NCBI GenBank assembly: GCA_033813635.1
Contig: JAPXRI010000004.1
Span: forward strand, 1 to 64,000
Source: JAPXRI01 sp033813635
Lineage (GTDB): Bacteria; Bacillota; Clostridia; Oscillospirales; QAMX01
DNA length: 64,000 bases
Reading direction: 5' to 3'
The position numbers were made by a program, and so were the translations under genes. Below the pieces are notes generated by a model. The model ran no database searches, was not told the DNA's origin, and saw nothing but the letters and a program-made list of their open reading frames with translations. Positions 7,925-15,543 of the stretch are shown here, in pieces. Within the stretch, counting starts at the first letter, position 1. Each line of letters starts with the position of its first letter.

Positions 7925-8419
7925 ATGAGATCGCCAAAAGCGTCGCACACAATCGACATCGTTTTCGCGCTCGCGCTGTTCTGCGCTTTTTCGGCGTCGG
8001 TGCTGCTTGTGCTGATGACCGGTGTCAAGGTCTATAAGGACAGCGTGAAGGCGATTGACTTAAGGTTTGAGGAGCGCACGAGCATCGCGTATATCACCGA
8101 AAAGGTCAGGCACTATAACGCGAAGGGCTGCGTCAGCATAGAAAGCTTCGGGGACGGCAGCGCGCTCCGGCTTTCCGAGGAGATTGACGGTGTAAAATAC
8201 AACACGCTGATTTACACCCATGACGGAAAGTTAATGGAGCTTTACCACGAGGAGGGCTTGAGCTTTAAGCCGGAGGACGGCATGGTTATTGTCCCGATGG
8301 ACAAGCTCAGCTTTTCATGGCAGCAAGATAGCCTTTTGCACATAGAATGCGGGAGCGGAGTGACCTATACGGAAACCTATCTTGACGTGTTGAGCGGGAA
8401 GGATGGCGGTGCAGGGTGA
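7925..8419 (+). CDS. DUF4860-like pilus-cluster membrane protein
   Basis: 164 residues with one N-terminal membrane helix (HTIDIVFALALFCAFSASVLLVLMT, written here as residues 8-32) and a soluble domain of about 120 residues. Its spacing, length and position after a T2SS F gene fit DUF4860 proteins of Clostridia, an assignment made from memory. Start ATG 7925 follows TGGAGAT; an upstream in-frame ATG (7892) lacks a ribosome site. A small hairpin (CTGCCG 7895-7900 with CGGCAG 7906-7911) lies in the leader. The last bases overlap the GTG start of the next gene, so the two are translationally coupled. Confidence 0.65.
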   Translation: MRSPKASHTIDIVFALALFCAFSASVLLVLMTGVKVYKDSVKAIDLRFEERTSIAYITEKVRHYNAKGCVSIESFGDGSALRLSEEIDGVKYNTLIYTHDGKLMELYHEEGLSFKPEDGMVIVPMDKLSFSWQQDSLLHIECGSGVTYTETYLDVLSGKDGGAG

Positions 8420-8844
8420 ACAGACGCTCCGTTAAAAAATCAAGCCTGTTTTTGATGGAACTTACCGTCGCCGTTTTGTTCTTTTCAATATGCGCGGCGG
8501 TGTGCATGCGCGTTTTCGCCGCGGCGAAGACGAACGCGGACTACAGCAGAAATCTGACCAACGCTTCGATCAAGGCGCAGTCTGCGGCCGAGGGATATAA
8601 GCACTCGGCGGGCAGGCTCGACGCGGTCGCCGAAATCCTCGGCGGAAGCGTTGAGGGGAACAGGGTGACTGTCTTATACGGCCCCGACTGGAACAGGGCA
8701 TCGGACGGAGAGAGCGCCGCCTTTATATTGACACTGGATCAGACGGATAGCGGCGTGTACCTGAAATCCGCGCTGGTAACCGTCGTGAAAGCGGGAGAGA
8801 CGGAGAGACTGTTTTCGATCACCGCGGAGACGGCGGGGGATTGA
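8416..8844 (+). CDS. Type IV pilin-like minor subunit with atypical cleavage site
   Basis: 142 residues starting with GTG that overlaps the upstream stop (GTGA). The N-terminus KKSSLFLMELTVAVLFF has the layout of a type IV pilin: basic leader, then a hydrophobic helix with Glu at the fifth position (LFLME). The residue before the usual cut is Ser, not Gly. The helix continues to about residue 32, followed by a small domain with alternating strands (GNRVTVLYGPDW, AAFILTLDQ). It is likely a minor pilin or pseudopilin. No prepilin peptidase gene is in the window. Confidence 0.7.
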   Translation: MNRRSVKKSSLFLMELTVAVLFFSICAAVCMRVFAAAKTNADYSRNLTNASIKAQSAAEGYKHSAGRLDAVAEILGGSVEGNRVTVLYGPDWNRASDGESAAFILTLDQTDSGVYLKSALVTVVKAGETERLFSITAETAGD

Positions 8845-8878
8845 GCTTTGAAGCTGGATTATAAAGGGGTGACCGGTA

Positions 8879-9334
8879 ATGAAAAATAAACGGCCCTTTT
8901 CGGCCGGGATCAATATAGGCAGCGTATCCGTAGTGATGATTTTTTCGGTTCTCGCGCTGACGGTATTTGCGGTGCTCACGCTGATCACCTCGCAAAACGA
9001 AAAGAAACTCGCCATAAAGTCGGCGGACGCCGTGCTGCGGTATTACGCTGCGGACAACGTCTGCGTGGAAAAGCTCGCAGGTATCAGAGCGCTCGCGGAG
9101 AACAGCGGCAACGACCTGAAAAAAATAGCGGCTTCCCTCCCCGAAGGGGTGAGCGGAGCGCAAAAAAACGGGGTCTTATATCTCAGCTATGGAGAGAATA
9201 TAGACAAAAACCGGACGCTGTCCGTGCTTGTTGCGGTGGACGGCGGAGAGGTTGACGTTTTGCGCTGGGAAATCGTCGACACGGGCGACTGGAACCCGGA
9301 CGACGGACTGAATTTTCAAACGATTAAATACTGA
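8879..9334 (+). CDS. Small membrane protein of the pilus-like cluster
   Basis: 151 residues; one membrane helix (about 15-38: VSVVMIFSVLALTVFAVLTLI) after a short basic leader with GINIG, then an amphipathic stretch and a soluble C-terminal domain of about 90 residues with two-strand patterns (GVLYLSYGEN, TLSVLVAVDG). The layout matches the other three small proteins of this operon, which suggests they form one filament or tip complex. Family not recognised. AAAGGGGTGA upstream supports ATG 8879. Confidence 0.65.
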   Translation: MKNKRPFSAGINIGSVSVVMIFSVLALTVFAVLTLITSQNEKKLAIKSADAVLRYYAADNVCVEKLAGIRALAENSGNDLKKIAASLPEGVSGAQKNGVLYLSYGENIDKNRTLSVLVAVDGGEVDVLRWEIVDTGDWNPDDGLNFQTIKY

Positions 9335-9352
9335 AATTCCGAGGAAAACTCT

Positions 9353-10408
9353 ATGAACGTTGAGGAAATGCTGAAATACGCGGTGGACAATAAAATATCC
9401 GACGTGTTCATCGTCGCCGGTTTTCCGGCGGCGTTCAAAAAAAACGGAGCCTTTCTGCGCGCCGACGAGAACAAAATCACAGCCGTCGAGTCGGAAAGGC
9501 TGATCAGGGGGATTTATCAGCTTGCCAATAGGGAGATCGAGCGGTTTCTGGAGACGGGGGACGACGATTTTTCATTCTCGATTGTGGGCGTGTCTCGCTT
9601 CCGCGTGAGCGCATACAAGCAACGCGGTTCGCTTGCCTGCGTGATTCGGACCGTCCCCTTCGGCATTCCGGATTACAGGCTGTTAAACATTCCCGAGGCC
9701 GTGATGGGCATCGCGAAAAAGACGAAGGGGCTTGTGCTCGTCACAGGAACGGCGGGCAGCGGAAAATCGACGACGCTCGCCTGCATCATCGACAGGATAA
9801 ACAACACCCGTAGCGGGCATATAATCACGCTGGAGGACCCGATCGAGTACCTGCACAGAAACAATAAATGCATTGTCAGCCAGCGCGAAATCCAGCTTGA
9901 CACCGAATCCTATGTCTCGGCGTTGCGCGCCTGCTTGAGACAGGCGCCGGACGTTATTCTGCTCGGCGAGATGCGCGACTATGAGACGATTAAAACGGCG
10001 ATGACCGCCGCGGAGACGGGACACCTTGTGATTTCGACTCTACACACGGTCGGCGCGGCGAACACGATAGACCGCGTGATAGACGTTTTCCCGCCGAATC
10101 AGCAGCAGCAGATCAGGGTGCAGCTCGCGATGCTGCTGCAGTGCGTAATCTCACAGCAGCTTCTGCCCTGCAAGGATGGCAGCATGATCCCGGCCTTTGA
10201 GATCATGAACGCCAACAGCGCCGTGAGGAACATCATACGCGATTCCAAGGTGCATCAGCTCGACACGGTGATCGCGACCTCCGCGAGCGAGGGAATGATC
10301 AGTATGGATTCGGCGATACAGAATCTTTATAACAAGGGCTATATCACCCGGGAGACCGCCCTCCAGTATGCGATGGCGCCGGATTCTCTCGCGAAAAAAC
10401 TGGGCTGA
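9353..10408 (+). CDS. PilT-like type IV pilus ATPase
   Basis: 351 residues, the normal size for PilT and too short for PilB, which has an extra N-terminal domain. Walker A GTAGSGKST at 132-140 (Lys138), the Asp box (LEDPIEYLH), Walker B (DVILLGEMRD) and His box (HLVISTLHT) are all intact. The C-terminus (ISQQLLPCKDG, AFEIMNANSAVRNIIRD) is standard for PilT. In known pili PilT powers retraction while PilB powers assembly. Here it is the only ATPase in the cluster, so it may work alone with the PilC protein or borrow a PilB encoded elsewhere. Confidence 0.92.
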   Translation: MNVEEMLKYAVDNKISDVFIVAGFPAAFKKNGAFLRADENKITAVESERLIRGIYQLANREIERFLETGDDDFSFSIVGVSRFRVSAYKQRGSLACVIRTVPFGIPDYRLLNIPEAVMGIAKKTKGLVLVTGTAGSGKSTTLACIIDRINNTRSGHIITLEDPIEYLHRNNKCIVSQREIQLDTESYVSALRACLRQAPDVILLGEMRDYETIKTAMTAAETGHLVISTLHTVGAANTIDRVIDVFPPNQQQQIRVQLAMLLQCVISQQLLPCKDGSMIPAFEIMNANSAVRNIIRDSKVHQLDTVIATSASEGMISMDSAIQNLYNKGYITRETALQYAMAPDSLAKKLG

Positions 10409-10442
10409 CACGAATTTGCTGCTTTCTCACCGGAGGAGCGCT

Positions 10443-11702
10443 ATGAGCTTTAAAACAAAATACAGATACATATCCGCGGCGCTTCTCATCGCACTGACGC
10501 TGGCGGCGGTGAACCTGTCCGGCTGTACGTTTTCGGAGACCCCCGATACACCTGCGCCGGGTGTGAGCCAGACGGTGTCCGAAGCCTCGGAAACCGCCGG
10601 CGGGATGACAAGCGAGCCGAACACAGAACCCTCGGAGCTGACCGACAGCTCCGGTTCTTCCGATAATACCGGAACAAGCGGGGGTACGACTGCGGAGCCG
10701 GGCACCGCTACCGAAGCCACTTCATCTTCGGAGACGGATGCCTCAACGCCCTCGTCTACCGCGACAAAATCGACGACGGAGTCCTCAACTAAATCCACAA
10801 CGAAGACTACGACTAAATCCTCGACAGCCGCCCCCACCGTCGCCCCGCCGGCGACGAGCGCGTCAACCGCCCCAACCTTCGACGATCCCCCTTACGTCGT
10901 CGGCGCAATCGGGGACGCCAGCTACGGCGTGGAGGTATTAGAGAACGAGAAGGCCGTCGTGGACTGCTCGAACAAGGCGGACGGCTTTTTGGAGATAAAA
11001 TATATCGCCGGCGGCTCGTCCCAGATACTGGTAATAATCAAAGGTCCGAGCGGCGCGCAGTACCAGTACACACTGAACAACGGCGGCAGCTACGAGACAT
11101 ATCCTCTGAACGACGGCAGCGGCTCCTATTCGGTGCAGATCTACAGAAACACGTCCGGAAACTACTATGCTCCCGAATTCAGCACTACCGTGAGCGTAGC
11201 GCTTAAAAGCGAGTACGCACCGTATCTGCACGCGAGCTGGTATGTCTACTATACGCGCTACAGCTATGCCGTAAAGCTCGCTTATAATCTGACGAAAAAC
11301 CAGTCAGGTACGCTGAAAAAGGTGGAGGCGGTTTATAACTACGTTGTTTCAAACATCTCCTACGACTACGCAAAAGCCGCGTCCAGCCTGAGCGGGTACT
11401 ATGTCCCGGATATCGACTATATCCTCAGCATTAAAAAAGGCATCTGCCTTGACTACGCCGCGGTAATGACCGCGATGCTCCGGAGCCTCGGCATCCCGAC
11501 AAAGATGATCTTCGGCTATGTTGACGGCAGCGCCTACCACGCCTGGATAAACGTCTACGTAAACGGTTCTGGCTGGATAAACGGAGTCATCTACTTCGAC
11601 GGCGTCCACTGGAGGATGATGGATCCGACCTTTGCGTCGTCCAGCGGATCGAACACCTACGTACCAAACGAGAGCAGATACACGAAGACTAAGCAGTACT
11701 AA
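10443..11702 (+). CDS. Transglutaminase-like lipoprotein
   Basis: 419 residues. The signal peptide ends in the lipobox LSGC (Cys near residue 26), so the protein is lipid-anchored on the outer face of the membrane. A long Thr/Ser-rich linker (about 30-140) leads to a domain with one beta-sandwich-like part and a transglutaminase-like core. Catalytic residues are visible as Cys335 (KGICLDYAAV), His366 (YHAWINV) and Asp394 (MDPTF). The start follows GGAGGAG. It lies 34 bases after pilT and is the last gene before a strong terminator, so it belongs to the pilus-like operon. It may crosslink or process surface proteins; substrate unknown. Confidence 0.85.
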   Translation: MSFKTKYRYISAALLIALTLAAVNLSGCTFSETPDTPAPGVSQTVSEASETAGGMTSEPNTEPSELTDSSGSSDNTGTSGGTTAEPGTATEATSSSETDASTPSSTATKSTTESSTKSTTKTTTKSSTAAPTVAPPATSASTAPTFDDPPYVVGAIGDASYGVEVLENEKAVVDCSNKADGFLEIKYIAGGSSQILVIIKGPSGAQYQYTLNNGGSYETYPLNDGSGSYSVQIYRNTSGNYYAPEFSTTVSVALKSEYAPYLHASWYVYYTRYSYAVKLAYNLTKNQSGTLKKVEAVYNYVVSNISYDYAKAASSLSGYYVPDIDYILSIKKGICLDYAAVMTAMLRSLGIPTKMIFGYVDGSAYHAWINVYVNGSGWINGVIYFDGVHWRMMDPTFASSSGSNTYVPNESRYTKTKQY

Positions 11703-11706
11703 AAAA

Positions 11707-11751
11707 GGGATTGCCGGAAAACATCGAAATGCATTTCCCGGCAATCCTTTT
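11707..11751. terminator. Terminator closing the pilus-like operon
   Basis: GGATTGCCGG (11708-11717) pairs perfectly with CCGGCAATCC (11738-11747), followed by TTTT and preceded by AAAAAA on the other side. It can serve both the plus-strand operon and the convergent rubrerythrin gene. Confidence 0.85.
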
Positions 11752-11774
11752 GACGTTTGTTTAAAAAGAACGGT

Positions 11775-12311
11775 TTAATAATTATCGCAGACAAGCCTGA
11801 AATAGGCCTGGGGATGGTTGCAGACGGGGCAGACCTCCGGCGGTTTTTTGCCGTAATAGATATGTCCGCAGTTGATGCACTGCCAGTATACCTCTTCGTC
11901 GCGCTCGAAGACTTTATTATCTTCTATATTTTTCCGGAGCTTGGCATACCGCTCGAAGTGACGCTTTTCGATCTGCGCGACGGCCTCAAACAGATAGGCG
12001 ATCTTCGTAAAGCCTTCTTCTCTTGCGGTTTTCGCAAATTCAGGGTACATCTCGGTCCACTCGTAGTTTTCACCGGCCGCCGCGTCCTCTAGATTTTTAT
12101 CGGTCGGACCGATGCCGTCGTGCAGCAGCTTGAACCAGATTTTCGCGTGTTCCTTTTCATTATCGGCGGTTTCCTGAAACAGTTCCGCGATCTGCTCGTA
12201 GCCGTCCTTTTTAGCCTGTGAAGCGTAGAAGGTATACTTAGTGCGCGCCTGGGACTCGCCCGCGAAAGCCGCCATTAAATTGGCTTCGGTTTTTGAACCT
12301 TTCAATTCCAT
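11775..12311 (-). CDS. rbr: Rubrerythrin
   Basis: 178-residue di-iron peroxidase that reduces hydrogen peroxide in anaerobes. It has an N-terminal ferritin-like four-helix domain with the E-x-x-H and E-x-x-R-H iron ligands (ETADNEKEHAK, AQIEKRHFERY) and a C-terminal rubredoxin-like domain with CINCG and CPVC, full length for the family. It is a single gene with a clear promoter and an operator-like palindrome in its 5' leader. GGAG lies eight to nine bases before the start. Confidence 0.95.
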   Translation of the reverse strand: MELKGSKTEANLMAAFAGESQARTKYTFYASQAKKDGYEQIAELFQETADNEKEHAKIWFKLLHDGIGPTDKNLEDAAAGENYEWTEMYPEFAKTAREEGFTKIAYLFEAVAQIEKRHFERYAKLRKNIEDNKVFERDEEVYWQCINCGHIYYGKKPPEVCPVCNHPQAYFRLVCDNY

Positions 12312-12330
12312 TGATGTTCACTCCTTATAT

Positions 12331-12345
12331 TTGGTAATATACCAA
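12331..12345. promoter_or_regulatory. Palindrome in the rubrerythrin leader (putative operator)
   Basis: TTGGTA-ATA-TACCAA is a perfect 6-bp inverted repeat placed just downstream of the predicted rubrerythrin transcription start and between the divergent rbr and WYL genes. It could bind a redox- or peroxide-responsive repressor; it does not match the PerR box I would expect. Confidence 0.5.
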
Positions 12346-12356
12346 GTGTTTAATAA

Positions 12357-12385
12357 AGTATACATTATGCCGAGGCCTTAGTCAA
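12357..12385 (-). promoter_or_regulatory. Rubrerythrin promoter
   Basis: Reading the minus strand: TTGACT (12385-12380), 17 bases, TATACT (12362-12357). Predicted start is near 12350, directly before the palindrome. Confidence 0.6.
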
Positions 12386-12430
12386 GTTATGAAAGGTAAT
12401 CAAATGCTTTTATAAGGAGGGTCTTTGAGC

Positions 12431-13438
12431 ATGCCGCGAACCGGCGGGCAGAAGCTGAAGCTTCTTTATATCTATAAGCTGTTGTACGAAAATTCCGACG
12501 AGGAGCATGTTCTGAGCACGACGGACCTGATCGGGATGCTGGCGAATTTCGGGATAACGGCGGAACGCAAGAGCGTGTACGACGATATAGAAGCGCTGAT
12601 CTCTTTCGGAGTCGATATTGTCACGGTCAAGGGGCAGAACGCGGGCTACTATATCGGACAAAGGGTGTTCGAGCTGCCCGAGCTTATGCTGCTCGCCGAC
12701 GCAGTCGCCTCCTCCCGGTTTATCACCGAGAAGAAATCCGCCGAACTCATCGGAAAAATTACGTCTTTGACCGACAAATGGCACGCCGGAAAAATTAACC
12801 GCCAGATCTATACGCTGAGCCGGACGAAAAACCCCAACGAACAGATCTATTACAATATCGACAGGATATCCGAGGCGATCTCCCGGAACCGGCAGATAAC
12901 ATTTAAATATTTTGAATACAATACAGACAAGCAGGTTGTCTACAGGCGGGGCGGAAGCCGGTACACTGCGTCCCCCTACGCGCTGTACTGGGACGATGAG
13001 TTTTACTACATGATCGCGTATTACGGGAGATACGGCAAAATCGTTAACTTCCGTGCCGACAAAATGGAAAAAATCGAGATTCTGGAGGAGCCGAGAATCG
13101 GCGAGGCGAGAAAAGAGGGCTTCGACCCGGCGGCTTACGCGAAAACCCTGTTTTCGATGTTTGCCGGGGAGACGGAACGGGTAAAGCTGGAGTTTTCAAA
13201 TCAGCTGATAGGCGTCGCGCTTGACCGGTTCGGGTACGACATCTCGGTAGAAAAGCGGGGCGATGACCGGTTCGCGATTGTCGTCGACGTAGCCGTAAGC
13301 CCGACGTTTCTGGGCTGGCTTTTTCAGTTCGGCGACAACGTCAGGATACTCTCTCCGGAATCGCTGATCAGACGCATGAAAAACGAGGCGGAAAAGGTCT
13401 ATAAACAATATCAGGGAAATGACGAAGTGAGGCTTTAG
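12431..13438 (+). CDS. WYL-domain transcriptional regulator
   Basis: 335 residues. An N-terminal winged helix-turn-helix of the DeoR/HTH_11 type (residues 5-65: LLYIYKLLYENSDEEHVLSTTDLI) is followed by a WYL domain at about 140-215 (ISRNRQITFKYFEY ... ASPYALYWDDEFYYMIAY) and a WCX-type C-terminal part. WYL domains bind small ligands or nucleic acids and act as effector sensors. ATG 12431 sits ten bases after AAGGAGG; a TTG six bases earlier is less well placed. Three bases separate it from the next gene, a glycosidase-like protein, so it may control that gene in response to a sugar-like signal. Confidence 0.85.
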   Translation: MPRTGGQKLKLLYIYKLLYENSDEEHVLSTTDLIGMLANFGITAERKSVYDDIEALISFGVDIVTVKGQNAGYYIGQRVFELPELMLLADAVASSRFITEKKSAELIGKITSLTDKWHAGKINRQIYTLSRTKNPNEQIYYNIDRISEAISRNRQITFKYFEYNTDKQVVYRRGGSRYTASPYALYWDDEFYYMIAYYGRYGKIVNFRADKMEKIEILEEPRIGEARKEGFDPAAYAKTLFSMFAGETERVKLEFSNQLIGVALDRFGYDISVEKRGDDRFAIVVDVAVSPTFLGWLFQFGDNVRILSPESLIRRMKNEAEKVYKQYQGNDEVRL

Positions 13439-13441
13439 CGT

Positions 13442-15478
13442 ATGAAAAATTACAGGCTTGCGGTTCCGATAATCGCAAAATACCGGGAAAACCAGAGCGC
13501 GGAAGGGTTTATATCCGAGCTTAAACGGATAGGAGCGGACTGCGTATGGCTCTGCGCCTCCCCGGATGAAATCTACGGGACGGCGAAAAGGCTCGCGCTT
13601 GAAAAAGGCGTCGCCGTGCCGGAGAGCGACGGGTACGACGCGGAGATTATAAAATACTACGCGGAATATTTCCGCGAATTCTCAAAACCCTACCGGGAGG
13701 CCGGCTTCCGGATTCTTTTCTGGACGTGCCCGACCATCGGGCACGGCGGGACGCTGACGGGAGAATCCCCGCACGGCTATCTTCCGCTCGTCAACCGGAA
13801 AGGAGAGGCCGAGATCGGCTGCTTCTGCCCGCTGGACGAGAGGCTAAAACGCGACATAGCGGAGGCCGCGGCGACGATAGCGCTCTGCGGCGTGGAGGCG
13901 ATCATGTTCGACGACGATTTTCGGCTGAATATCCACAGCCTGACGAAGATCGGCTGCTTCTGCGACGCGCATATCGCCCGCTTCAACAGAGAAAACGGGC
14001 TCAATATGACAAGAGAGGAGCTCGTCCGCGCCGCGCTGGCGCCTGAGGCAAACGAAATCAGGAAGCGCTGGTTTAAGCTGTCCGGAGAGAGCCTGTACGA
14101 GTTCGCGGAGTATGTGGAGAAGCGGGTGCACGAAGTCAATCCGAAGGTAAGGCTCGGCATAGCGACCGCGATGAGCCTATATAACAGCGAGGGTATAGAT
14201 GTCCCGGAGATGATGCGGCGTTTTGCCGGGAAGCGTACGAAGCCGATACTGCGGCTTATCGGCGCGCCCTACTGGGCGGGCGAGAGCGCAACGCAGATCG
14301 CATATATCGTGGAGTACAACAAGCTGCAGCAGCAGTGGCTCAGGAACGAGGGCATCGAGCTTTTCTCCGAGGGCGACACCTACCCGCACTGCGCATATTT
14401 TTCAAGCGCCGCGCATATGAACGCCTATAAAGCGGGGGTTCTGGCGTCCGGCTCGAAGCAGATTTTAAACTATGTCTTCCAATACCGCGGCGCCCCGGAC
14501 TATGAGCACGCCTATACCGATTCCTGCGAGGAAAACGCGTTTTATCTCAACGCCGTGGCCGGCATGTTCGGCGACGGCGAATACGGCGGCTACCGGATCA
14601 ACTATAAACTGGGCGTGCTGGACCGGTTTAAATTCGCGGAAGACCCGTATAAACAGGAGGGCTGGTTCGACAAACCCCATATTCTGGAGTACCTCACCCG
14701 GATGGCCGTCCCGATCGGCTGCAGCGGGCCGTTCTTCCTGACCGCGGACAGCGTTCCGTTTGTCTCGGACGGAGATATTGAGGAGATGAAGACCGCGGGC
14801 GCGGTCCTGGATATCGGCGCGGCGCTCGCGCTTCGGGAAAGAGGAGTCGACGTGGGAATAGAGTCGGCAGATCCGGCCGAGTTCAACGGGCACGAGACCT
14901 ACGCGCCTCATCCGATCAATCACCCTTACGAAAAGGCGAGCGTCGGCATCGGCATGCTCGGCTTCGGGACCGGGGGAGGCTATGCATGCGTTTTAAATAA
15001 AGGCGCGGAAGTGATGTCGGCGCTTGACGACGGCACGCCGACCTCGTACCTCTATAGGAACAGGGACGGGGCGGGATTTTTCGTTTTCACATTCCCGCTG
15101 AAGGGCAGCGTGCCGCACACGCAGCTCTTCTACACATACGCAAGGCAGGCCCAGCTCGCCAACGCCGCCGCTTTTATCTCCCAAAGACCTCTCGACGCGG
15201 TCCTCTACGGACGCGCCAACGTCCACATCATCGTCAAGCGACTCAAAACAGGAGACACCGCTGTCCTTCTTGGCAATATGTCCGGCGACACGCTGCGCTC
15301 GCCAATGCTCTCGCTCGCCGGCGACATCAAAATAGGCGCGCTGGAATACGTTCTTCCCGGGGCAAAACGGCTGCGGAAAGCCATACCCGAGGTAATGCTC
15401 GCGGAGGGCAGAAAGCTTTTAACGCTGAAAACCGATATCCCGCCGCTGTCGTACTGCGCAGTCAGGCTGTATAAATAG
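13442..15478 (+). CDS. Glycosidase-like TIM-barrel protein of unknown substrate
   Basis: 678 residues with no signal peptide, so probably cytosolic. The first 380 residues look like a TIM barrel: strand-like segments with acidic ends such as FRILFWTCP, VEAIMFDDDF, RLGIATAM and GIELFSEGD, the last two carrying potential catalytic acids. Paired Cys-x-Cys-type sites GCFCPLDE and GCFCDAH may bind metal. Residues about 410-520 resemble the class I glutaminase-like middle domain of GH42 enzymes (FLTADSVPFVSDGDIEEM). The C-terminus is beta-rich. I cannot name a GH family. It is coupled to a WYL regulator and resembles in layout the protein at 43706-45412. Confidence 0.6.
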   Translation: MKNYRLAVPIIAKYRENQSAEGFISELKRIGADCVWLCASPDEIYGTAKRLALEKGVAVPESDGYDAEIIKYYAEYFREFSKPYREAGFRILFWTCPTIGHGGTLTGESPHGYLPLVNRKGEAEIGCFCPLDERLKRDIAEAAATIALCGVEAIMFDDDFRLNIHSLTKIGCFCDAHIARFNRENGLNMTREELVRAALAPEANEIRKRWFKLSGESLYEFAEYVEKRVHEVNPKVRLGIATAMSLYNSEGIDVPEMMRRFAGKRTKPILRLIGAPYWAGESATQIAYIVEYNKLQQQWLRNEGIELFSEGDTYPHCAYFSSAAHMNAYKAGVLASGSKQILNYVFQYRGAPDYEHAYTDSCEENAFYLNAVAGMFGDGEYGGYRINYKLGVLDRFKFAEDPYKQEGWFDKPHILEYLTRMAVPIGCSGPFFLTADSVPFVSDGDIEEMKTAGAVLDIGAALALRERGVDVGIESADPAEFNGHETYAPHPINHPYEKASVGIGMLGFGTGGGYACVLNKGAEVMSALDDGTPTSYLYRNRDGAGFFVFTFPLKGSVPHTQLFYTYARQAQLANAAAFISQRPLDAVLYGRANVHIIVKRLKTGDTAVLLGNMSGDTLRSPMLSLAGDIKIGALEYVLPGAKRLRKAIPEVMLAEGRKLLTLKTDIPPLSYCAVRLYK

Positions 15479-15494
15479 CGTAATATATAAATAG

Positions 15495-15532
15495 AATGCC
15501 TTTCGCGCACTCCTGTGCGCGAAAGGCATTTT
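15495..15532. terminator. Bidirectional terminator, perfect 16-bp stem
   Basis: AATGCCTTTCGCGCAC (15495-15510), loop TCCT, then the exact complement (15515-15530) and TTTT. It lies between two convergent genes and can serve both. Confidence 0.9.
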
Positions 15533-15543
15533 GGCGTTCAAGG

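Noticed and set aside
9353..10408. PilB assembly ATPase
   Set aside because: The N-terminal extension and tetracysteine motif of PilB are missing; size and C-terminus match PilT.
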